Shown here: one piece after another, positions 55,860-64,000 of the stretch | Numbering within the stretch: position 1 is the stretch's first letter | Layout of the letters: each line of letters opens with the position of its first letter | Assembly: GCA_001970855.1 (NCBI GenBank) | Contig: LSSN01000021.1 | Span: 1 to 64,000, forward strand | Length of the DNA stretch: 64,000 nt | Reading direction: 5' to 3' | From: Smittium culicis | Taxonomy: Eukaryota > Kickxellomycota > Harpellomycetes > Harpellales > Legeriomycetaceae | Notes under the pieces: generated by a model | Seen by the model: only the letters and a program-made list of their open reading frames with translations | What the model was told of the DNA's origin: nothing | Databases searched by the model: none | Program-made: the position numbers and the translations under genes

Positions 55860-56811
55860 TTGCTGTTGAGGATGAATGCTGGAAATGAATATTGTGGATT
55901 CGGGAGGGATGAACTAATTAAAGCAAAGAATAGCAGCGAGAATAAATGTCTAATGTGCGATATTTGAAAGATATTACCATTTTGTAAGCATGCATTAAGT
56001 GTAGCCACATTACTGGCTACTTATATTTTGATTTTGTACACACTTATCCAATAATTCTAATTCAACGTTGATATAGCATGTTATTGTTGGCTAAAATATA
56101 AATACAGAAAGTACTATTATCAAGAGCCAATGAGGTATAGTCACTATATATTGGTTAAAATTACTATTACTTGAAAAAATAATACTTTTTTTTATGCTGC
56201 ATTACGCAAAAGGAATTAAAGTTTAGTGATATTTATTCAAGTTTAAGTATGTCATATATCAATATTGTACTACAATAATGTCCTATTATAAGTCACTATT
56301 ATCTAACTCTTATCAACCTCACCCTATTGGCCTATCCATTATTTTACCTAGTTTACTATTCTCTTATCATTTACTATATAAAGACAGCATAATCCTTTCC
56401 CATGAAAGATTATGCTGTTCATCAACATTCACAATTTTAGCCCAGTTTAATCCCCTTAGTTTAACACAATAAATTTCCCTAAATAAACATCTTTAGTTCT
56501 AGTTTTCAAAGTCACTATTCTCAACCGTGACAAAGTATTATAAAACTTATTCAAGCACATAATCTTGAATAGGCGAAGATTTTGTTATGAATTATAAGTA
56601 AAATTAACAATCATAAAGATACAATTAATTCAAATAAAAATATATGAAGGGTATATGTGAGGATGAAAGTGGTTAAAAAGTTGGTTTAAATGGTAAGATT
56701 AATAAGAAGGAAAGTACAAACTTTTTATTCATCAAGACAAATAAATGAGGTAGCTAGTTTAAAAGTAGTAAATCAAAACAACGGTACAATATAATTTTTT
56801 TCCTGTCTTAA
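55860..56811. other. Intergenic region, possibly with a short 5' exon
   Basis: About 950 bases. The first 150 may hold the 5' exon and intron of the gene at 55,395-55,859. The rest is AT-rich with no supported gene; a 64-codon plus-strand frame at 56,278-56,472 has no recognisable features. Confidence 0.4.
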
Positions 56812-57414
56812 TTACTGGGGAGTGTTTTCAGCTAGTAGCTTTTTAGCGAGCTCCAGCTCAGGAGTGCCTAGAAGTTCTGGATCGTCCGAGTTCTTTATTT
56901 TTAAAGGTTCCGCAAGAGGATTTATCAAAGATATTAAGTAAAAATTAAAGAATTTTATACTGAAAAGCGAATATATGGCAAAGAAAAAAAAAACAATTTG
57001 AACTGGAGTTAATTTTAGCTTACAACAAGATTAGAGAGATCTTCATGAGCAACTGCAATTCGCTTGTCACAGCCGGGCAGCATGTTTAGGGTTTCTTCCA
57101 GAATTTCTCTCTAAAAATATATATCAATACAAGTTGAGTAAAATAGTTTAATATTTATTTCCAAAGAAGGTAAAGAAGAATCAGAGAGGGCTTACTTGTT
57201 TTTTGATGTCCCATTCATCAGCATTGTTTTTGACAAGCTCATCGATTTTAAGCTTGATTTGCTCCGATTCCTTTATATATACGATCTTATCTTTGGCAAG
57301 CCTAAAAAACCGACAATAGCTCATCAACACTTAATGATTATATGTAATGGTATAGTGTAGGGCTAACCTTGAAAGAGATCCAGATTTGATTTTCAGCGAT
57401 TTTAAACTAGACAT
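56812..57414 (-). CDS. TBCA: Tubulin-folding cofactor A
   Basis: Four exons on the minus strand: 57368-57414, 57196-57301, 57024-57110 and 56812-56892, giving 106 aa, almost exactly the size of human cofactor A (108). No continuous frame of useful length covers it, so it must be read through its introns. The protein reads MSSLKSLKIKSGSLSRLAKD, VYIKESEQIKLKIDELVKNN, DEWDIKKQREILEETLNMLP, then GCDKRIAVAHEDLSNLV. This matches the family pattern 'IKIKTGVVKRLxKEKxxYxKE...YDIKKQxEILxExxxMIPxCxxRL'. The tail is PELELAKKLLAENTPQ. The product is a three-helix bundle that holds beta-tubulin after the prefoldin/CCT step. The acceptor of exon 4 (aaataaag) has a weak pyrimidine tract but is the only one found that keeps the frame. 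It is divergent from the AAA gene. Confidence 0.92.
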
Positions 57415-57801
57415 TTTGCAGCTTTTGAATTCTGATTTACGAAAAAGTTTAACAAGGGAATATTCGGTTACTTGATTTTCTTGATATTTCAAATTCCTTC
57501 TCTTTGAAGATCGCCGCTAAAAAACCACATCTGGCCAATGATCAGTAAGAAAGAAAAAATAAAGAGTTTAGCAGCTGCAAAGGTCATTTCCTATCAAATA
57601 AAACCTCTTTTTTTTTTACAAAATTACGATTCGCTGAATTTATTTCACTAATACAGGTTTTATATTTAAGTGTATATTTGCTAATTAATCTGATTTATAA
57701 TTTTTATAGCAAAATCAAGCATACTTGATTTATATTTCTGTATAATCCAAACCCACCATTATACTTGTATATACCTCTCAGCTCATTTAATACAAAACAC
57801 A
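57415..57801. promoter_or_regulatory. Shared promoter region of TBCA and AAA genes
   Basis: 387 bases between two divergent start codons. It must serve both genes. No specific element can be named. Confidence 0.5.
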
Positions 57802-60774
57802 ATGGATATAGAAACTTTTATATCCAATTGCAACTCAAAGCTAGGCGGGTTTCAAAAATACATCCATCAAATTGCCGAAGCTTTATACGATTTTCAGTAC
57901 TACAATCGACTTGCGAGCATTGATTCCATTCAAAAATCCCCTCTACATATTCAAAATATTAATATTCAAAATCTCATCCCTCCAAAAGGAATACTACTAT
58001 CTGGCGAACCTGGCTGTGGAAAATCTTTACTAGCTCAAACAGTTTCTAGTAAGCCCCCTGAATGTTTTAATGCCCTGATTTTATCTATAATAATCTTTTT
58101 TCTCTCAAATTAATTTAGCCTATTCAAAGCTCGATTTTGAACTTATCAATTGCAATGACATATTTAGTCCTGGTATGTGTATAACCAAATTCTTATATTC
58201 TTATTTAACTAACATAAAACACTATTAATTCTATCTCCAAAAATATCAGATCCTGGCGCAAGTGAAAAGTTTTTGATTAATCTTTACCACAGTGACGGAA
58301 ATCACCTAAAAATAGTTATAATTGAAAATATCGATATTCTATGCAACTCTGGAAATGGTAATTTCAATAGAATCTTCAAACCAAAGTAAATTTTAGTAAT
58401 AAATAATTTACTCTACAAATTAATTACCTATTTCTCATAGTCGAAAACAAAATACTATCCCTGCTTTTAAGTTTGCTAGATAGCTCCAAAAGTATTTTCA
58501 CAATAGGCAAGTCGTGACAATCTATGCTTATAGGAGCTCTTTTATTTTTATCAAGCTTAATTCCTTCAATATTTTTAAATTGTTGTTTCCTATAAAAAAA
58601 ATTAACAGCGACAACTGACAGAATAGACCAATTATCGAAATCTATCACTCGATCCCACAGAATAGACAAAATCATCGAAATATCAATGCTTAACAAAGAC
58701 CAAAGATATGAAATTCTTCGAATTTTAACTGACAGTACTCGTTATTCTTTTACGCTTTACACCCCTTATTTTTACTTTTATTTTTTCTTTACCTCAGCTA
58801 TATTAACTCTTTTTTCAACATCTTCATTATACTCATTTGAAATAGAAATGCCCTTAGATATTGACAACAAAGAAGAAATTTTATCCCATATTTCATCAAA
58901 GTCACATGGATATTCTCCATCTGACCTTAAAAATTTATGTTTACAAGGCTTTTTGGAATTCCTAAAAAGAACCTCATACCTACAAAAAACCTCGAATAGC
59001 GTACTCAAAACTACTACCTATAAAATATATTGTATCTTTTTTTTCTTATTATGGACATTTATCTCTTTTTTTTAATTAGTTTATGATCGAAAATGACTTC
59101 AATTTTGCGTTACAGAATATGAAGCCTTCTTCTCTATTTGAATATCAAACAAAGGTAAAAAAATTCAAGTGTTATTTTAGAAATTTTCCATTCCCAAAAA
59201 TTTATTTTGAGTAGTTAAAAATTCTCTAGAATATTTTTTAATATCACTATCATATAATTTTATTTTTTTTATTTTTATTATGTCAAAATTAATATTCGTT
59301 AGATACCAAATGTTTCATTTAATAAGATATTTGCCCTAGATTCAAAAATTGCTGAACTAAAGGTATTTGTTAAATAACTATTCAAAACATTTTGAAAATA
59401 TTTAATTCCTTTTTTTTACAATTTACGACCCTATTTAGTCTTCAGTTATTGATCCAATTGTCAATTCTGAGAAATATCAAAAACTAGAAATATATCCCCC
59501 TCGCGGGATTCTTTTACATGGACCTTCGGGTGTAGGGAAGTCGTATCTTAGCTTTGCCATAGCGAATGAATCAGGAATCAACACCATTTTTACCGACGGA
59601 ACTGAGTTAAGGTCTATGATAGTAGGCGAATCTGAAAGTGCAATCCGCAATCTCTTCAACAGAGCAAGGCAAAGCTCGCCTTGTATCATCGTGTTTGACC
59701 ATGTAAATAATCTCCAAAATAAAATATACCAAGAAAATTTACTATTAAAAAATCAAAAATGGCAAAAAAAAACTTCTGATTTTTGTTTTTAAAATTTTAA
59801 CGTTTTTTTTTTTTTCTGTCTCCCAAAACTGCTTATAGATCGACTCACTAGCACCTAGTAGATCAAGCCATGGAACATCAGAAGGAGGATCTAACAGAAT
59901 CGTTACTACTTTACTAACAGGTAATTTACCTCCCATCATGTAACTAATAAAAGAATTTTTGAAACCTTTTAACTTCAACTTTTCTTTGCATTTTCTTCCT
60001 ATTTTTTTTTATTTGTTTTAGAAATTGATGGATTTGGTTCTAAAACAGTAAATGGAACTACGCCGCAAATTATAATACTTGCCAGTAATCTTACCTATAC
60101 ACACTTTTATTATTATCTTTTATATTCTTTACAAAAAATCGAATAATCATCGCAAATATATATATATACACAGTTTCGAATTATCCAGAGCGTATTGATC
60201 CTGCGCTTCTAAGACCGGGTCGACTCGATGTTCACATAAAAATTGACCTTCCGACCCAAAATGTTTCATTTTGTTTTCTTTTTTTTTTTTCAAAATATTT
60301 CTTTTAGTTATTTTAATAAGAAATATCATTATTATTTCTTAACACGTCTATTTCATTACTTTTTTTTATAGGAACGATTGGAGATCCTTATCGGTATACT
60401 GAAATCTATTCCTAATGATATCTCGCCGTCTTTCCTGAAAGAAATTTCAGTAAAAACGAACGGCTGGTCTAGTAAGATTTAATTGCTACTTACAACAGAC
60501 TAAATCTTATAACTTCATATATTATTCTATGACCGTTAATAGTTATATAAACTACTTCAAAAAAATTTAAACATTATTTCTTTTTGTTAGCCTCTGATTT
60601 GTTTGGACTTTGCCAACGAGCTGCGCTTATTTCTATAAAGCAAGATATTAATCTTAAAATAGTAAGTTTTTTAAATTTTTACTTTTTGTTTTAGCCTTTA
60701 ATGCAATTCTTTAATTATCAAACATTATTATATAGGTTCAAGATAGTCATTTAGAAAAGTCATTTTTGGAATAA
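57802..60774 (+). CDS. Tandem AAA ATPase, Afg2/SPATA5-Cdc48 subfamily, divergent
   Basis: Fifteen exons: 57802-58048, 58119-58172, 58250-58357, 58441-58510, 58622-58740, 58846-59000, 59080-59154, 59303-59362, 59439-59702, 59839-59920, 60022-60084, 60174-60262, 60372-60471, 60591-60661 and 60736-60774. They sum to 531 aa. Two AAA modules are visible with no N-domain. D1 has KLGGFQKYIHQIAEALYDFQ, Walker A GEPGCGKS (68-75) and a Walker B position reading VIIENID (123-129). D1 ends GYSPSDLKNLCLQGF, then FMIENDFNFALQNMKPSSLF. D2 has Walker A GPSGVGKS (324-331), IVGESESAIRNLFNRARQSS, Walker B VFDHIDSLAPSR and the second-region motif PERIDPALLRPGRLDVHI. Both Walker B Glu positions are replaced (Asn127 and His384). 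Relatives unfold proteins, for example in pre-60S maturation; the exact orthologue is uncertain. The exon 4 donor (gtcgtg) is weak. Confidence 0.85.
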
Positions 60775-60836
60775 AATTTATAGTTTTATTTTTTTTTATT
60801 ACTACACAAACATTATTTAAAAAAGAATAGCGTCAA

Positions 60837-63272
60837 TTATAGAATATAATGTGTGAATATTACAGAATCTTTGTGAACCGGCATTTCATAGAATTTGTAT
60901 TCATTTAGTTCTTTTTTAATTTCAAATGCAAGTTCTGCTGTTATTTTCAAGGCAGGATACCCAGAACGGTCATAATCTAGCGGGTCAAAAGTTTCAAATA
61001 CAGAAACTCTATCGTTGAACCTTAACCCTACAGGCTTCTTTTCTCCATTTTGTATTGGCTCAACATTTTCACTTTCTGAAGACTTAAAGTTGTTTGCTGG
61101 TTGGTGACCTTTTTCAACGTTATTGTTTTCAATTCCAATTCTATGACTGCTATAATCTGAGCTTTCTCTGTTGTTATCCTCATTGATATCACGATAGCTA
61201 GCTTCTTTCATATAGATAAGGCTTGGTTTTGCTTTTTGGACCGCATTCAGCTCTGAAATTACCGCGTTGCTTATAACGGATATTTCTTCATTGTCTGAAT
61301 AATCAAAGCCTTCATTATCCATTTCATCATCACCATACTCGCTTTCATCATACCCTTCGCTTTTTTCTTCTGCATGGAAATTTAATTTTTCTAATCCAGA
61401 GACCTCATTTACGTCTTCTGCCTTGTCTGCGTCAACAATTAAACTGTTGTTTTCAATATCTGAAGGCAATTCAGATGTATAATCGAGCTCTATCAACCTT
61501 TCCAAAGTATTGGTACTTCCATTGCTTGTTTGTTCATTATCTTTCTTTAATGGCGTTAATTCGTTATGGAATTCCTCATTAAATGCAAGCTTTCCGAGAA
61601 TTGAGCTATAGTTGTGATCAAGTCCTGCTTCTACCAAAATATCTCTCCACTCGATTTCGGGGCTTTCACTAAAGTTTTTAATAAATGGTGGAGGAATGTC
61701 AATAGCAACTTCCTTGTGAGTTACACTTGAATTTATGAGTATATCCGAGTGCCTAACCTGGTCTCCATCAGTTGTTGAAGGCGTTTTCTTCTCTACTGGC
61801 TCAAGTTTACTTGACCTATCCCCATTAATTTTAGACTTTATTGTATCTACATCGATCATAATCATTGGGCTTAAACAGATATCAGTGTTAATAAAGTCAT
61901 TCTTCTTGCTATTATCAAACTCTCCAAAGAAATCAAAAGGAACAAGAGAACTGTTTGAACGATGGTGTATGTTAATTGACTCGCTTCTTGGATTAAAATT
62001 TCGTGAAAATACTTCATTATTTGACCCGTTTTGTTCTCTGCTTTCCAATTTATTACTTAATACTCCATTTTGATCATCTATTTTCTTGGGACTAATTAAC
62101 GTGGAGCTAGAATTTTGGTTCAAGAAGTTAGCACCTGTGGGGAGCGATTGCAAATAAAGATCAGAATTTAATGAGCTATTGTGGAAAATATCGTGCTTAT
62201 TTTTCATAGATGTGAATGAACTAATTTCGTCTATACAAGAGTTGTCATAAGATATTTGATTTGATACACTAATTCCTCGTCTGGTCTGTCCTACTATATC
62301 GACAACTGATTCTGTATTTTCTATGGTGCTTTCTGATGAAACGTGTCTAAGGTTCTGGTTGTTCCCAAGAAATTGTGACGAAATGCTTGTATTGTTATTT
62401 CCATTCACTGTGTTTACGGAGCTTTTCTCATTTGAAGAGCTGTTGGTTACAACAGATCCATTTGCTGGTGTTTTTGGAGATATACTTTTTTCGCTTCCAT
62501 CCTGTGACTTTAAAAATGATGCATAACCAAGCGACCTTCTCCTATCAGGTAACTCAGTGGAGCTACTGTTTAGGAATTCTTCTGGCTTGGTTTTTGGCTT
62601 ACTTAGCTTATTAATGCTCATATTATAAAAGTCTGAATGTTTCTTCAAAGCTTCTTTTTTTTCGGGTTTGAAATAAAGTGATTGAGTTTTACTAATTCCT
62701 TGTGCTTTTGCGGAGGCTTTTAAACTTTCGTTTTCGCCAAAGTTGTTCCCTTTAAGCATCGACTCAAAACTAATCTTCTGCTTAATAAATGAATTGGAAA
62801 TCTTCCTAAAAAGCTTAGAGCTCCTATTACCTTTTTTCCTGTCGTTTTCCAGTCTTGAATATTCCAGCATATCAGAATCTGAAATTTGGATCCCGATAGT
62901 ATTCTTGGAACCTGATTCTTCATAATCTTCGGTAAAAGCATCAACCATTCCACCATTGTATTCGGTATATATTTGACTACTTTTAATTCCATCTAAATAG
63001 ATATCTTTATTTTCTGCTTCGAACCCGTTATTGATATTATTAGCATTCCCATTGATATCACTTAAGTTATTATTTTCCGATTTGTCTTCATGCACACTAC
63101 CTGAGTAAAAATTTTCACACGCAGCAAAGGATTTTGGTCGAGATAAGGATTTTTTTGAAGGTTTCTGAGTTTTTGTTTGTTGTTTTGATAACATTTGTTT
63201 AATAGTGCTCTTAAAGCCTTTTGAGGCAGGCTGTTTTTCTGTGAAATTTGCTGCTGAGTTTGATCTTAACAT
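60837..63272 (-). CDS. Bni4-like PP1-docking cell-cortex protein
   Basis: Intron-free, 811 aa, tail to tail with the AAA gene (62 bases between stop codons). Nearly all is disordered Ser/Asn-rich sequence with a basic N-terminus (FKSTIKQMLSKQQTKTQKPS) and an acidic run at about 625-660 (ESEYGDDEMDNEGFDYSDNE). Only the last 65 residues are conserved in type: GLRFNDRVSVFETFDPLDYD, RSGYPALKITAELAFEIKKE, then LNEYKFYEMPVHKDSVIFTH. From memory of the family, fungal proteins related to Bni4/Afr1 end in 'YDRxGxxxxxLTxxLAxxIKxELNxFKxxEMxVHxxSxxYTHFF'. That tail contains an RVxF PP1-binding site; here RVSVF fits it. Bni4 brings protein phosphatase 1 and chitin synthase to the bud neck or septum. The role here is inference from this tail alone. 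Confidence 0.65.
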   Translation of the reverse strand: MLRSNSAANFTEKQPASKGFKSTIKQMLSKQQTKTQKPSKKSLSRPKSFAACENFYSGSVHEDKSENNNLSDINGNANNINNGFEAENKDIYLDGIKSSQIYTEYNGGMVDAFTEDYEESGSKNTIGIQISDSDMLEYSRLENDRKKGNRSSKLFRKISNSFIKQKISFESMLKGNNFGENESLKASAKAQGISKTQSLYFKPEKKEALKKHSDFYNMSINKLSKPKTKPEEFLNSSSTELPDRRRSLGYASFLKSQDGSEKSISPKTPANGSVVTNSSSNEKSSVNTVNGNNNTSISSQFLGNNQNLRHVSSESTIENTESVVDIVGQTRRGISVSNQISYDNSCIDEISSFTSMKNKHDIFHNSSLNSDLYLQSLPTGANFLNQNSSSTLISPKKIDDQNGVLSNKLESREQNGSNNEVFSRNFNPRSESINIHHRSNSSLVPFDFFGEFDNSKKNDFINTDICLSPMIMIDVDTIKSKINGDRSSKLEPVEKKTPSTTDGDQVRHSDILINSSVTHKEVAIDIPPPFIKNFSESPEIEWRDILVEAGLDHNYSSILGKLAFNEEFHNELTPLKKDNEQTSNGSTNTLERLIELDYTSELPSDIENNSLIVDADKAEDVNEVSGLEKLNFHAEEKSEGYDESEYGDDEMDNEGFDYSDNEEISVISNAVISELNAVQKAKPSLIYMKEASYRDINEDNNRESSDYSSHRIGIENNNVEKGHQPANNFKSSESENVEPIQNGEKKPVGLRFNDRVSVFETFDPLDYDRSGYPALKITAELAFEIKKELNEYKFYEMPVHKDSVIFTHYIL

Positions 63273-64000
63273 TTTATGAGGCTCTGTAACAGTTAGCTTT
63301 CAGTAATGGTTTATTTAATATGATAGTATTTGGTAAAAGTAAAAAATACAAGTGTGATATTTTGCCTCACTGAGGTTTTTCTTCTGGGTAAGGTTATTTT
63401 AAAAATTGACTTTTAGCGAAATATTAGGGCGTTATATTGAGGAAATAACAATAAAATATTTAAAAAAAATTTTTTCTAAAGGGATTTTTAGGGAGATTGG
63501 TTCTTCTAATTTATCATCAATATTTAAAAATACCAGCGCGAGCAGGAGAATATATTCAGTCTTTGGAAATGAATTTTGAAATTTTGACAAGTTGGATAAT
63601 AGGAAAATACTAGTTAACTCCAAATACGATACACTGGCTAAAAAGTGGAATCGAAATGAAAACGAAGAGAAACAAAAATAGTAAATAAACTTGCGGAGAA
63701 GAGAATTTTTGATTGTTATTATTTTGTTAAGAATGAAGTATCGGATATTTGTTTTAATTTCACTATATGCTTATGAACTAAATGTTAGTATATGGGGGTG
63801 AGGGTGTGAAAGTGGGGTATAATATCTTTTATATAACTGTCGAAATATATTTTTAGAAAGAAGGTCAGTAAGGACTAATGAATAATATAAGTTTATTATA
63901 CAATTATAAACTTTTTTCAGAAAAAAGCAGAAATATAAATGAAAATGAAAATAAAGGAGTGAAAATATGAATTTAACTTGAAAATTATGGGTGGTTTTAT
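63273..64000. other. Upstream region of the Bni4-like gene to window edge
   Basis: About 730 AT-rich bases with a G-rich patch at 63,790-63,818 (tatgggggtgagggtgtgaa). No gene supported. The promoter of the gene at 60,837-63,272 should be here. Confidence 0.4.

Noticed and set aside
56040..56180. Possible further DIRS terminus (ttattgttggctaaaat region)
   Set aside because: Similarity is limited to short AT-rich words; the diagnostic agagagga/acatattaag end is missing.
1..64000. tRNA, rRNA or CRISPR features
   Set aside because: I looked for cloverleaf-type T-loops, conserved rRNA blocks and regularly spaced direct repeats and found none. Short microsatellites do not qualify as CRISPR.

Overview
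The window looks like nuclear DNA of an AT-rich, intron-rich fungus. Most host genes are broken by short GT...AG introns of about 50-150 bases. They encode typical fungal housekeeping proteins: Alg6, Mrd1/RBM19, cytochrome c heme lyase, Pet100, Tap42, dynactin p27, tubulin cofactor A, a tandem AAA ATPase, a CDF zinc transporter, an SGNH esterase and a Bni4-like cortex protein. The mix of DIRS, LINE and piggyBac elements and the very low GC content would suit an early-diverging lineage such as Zoopagomycota (for example the insect-gut Harpellales). That placement is inference from general impression, not from an alignment.

Layout. 1-716 is the 5' end of an intact-looking DIRS-family element on the minus strand. 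1,860-6,424 holds three host genes: a WBP2/UPF0664 GRAM protein, cytochrome c heme lyase and a Zrg17-like CDF protein. 7,909-12,039 is a decayed DIRS element. 12,639-18,313 holds ALG6 and MRD1. 20,790-22,808 is an intron-free gene for a secreted, repetitive, unrecognised protein. 23,394-25,929 holds PET100 and TAP42, with a DIRS terminal relic just upstream of TAP42. 26,430-41,590 is a LINE graveyard: three copies of one family, copy B nested in the tail of copy A and copy C directly behind. 42,260-44,152 is a dead piggyBac transposase. 46,941-51,829 is a second decayed DIRS element on the minus strand. 52,053-63,272 is gene-dense again: the esterase, DCTN6, a low-complexity hypothetical, TBCA, the AAA ATPase and the Bni4-like gene.

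The host genes are not an operon or cluster; they serve ER glycosylation and zinc, mitochondrial cytochrome assembly, ribosome biogenesis, microtubule and phosphatase functions. Divergent pairs share short intergenic regions (heme lyase/CDF, esterase/dynactin, TBCA/AAA). The AAA and Bni4-like genes meet tail to tail with 62 bases between their stop codons.

Most worth a second look: a tandem AAA ATPase with both Walker B motifs altered; the modular secreted protein; the LINE copies that each begin at a (TC)n tract; and the DIRS family with both young and decayed members. I found no CRISPR array, tRNA or rRNA. Exon coordinates are read by eye from splice signals and frame, so individual junctions may be off even where the gene call is firm.
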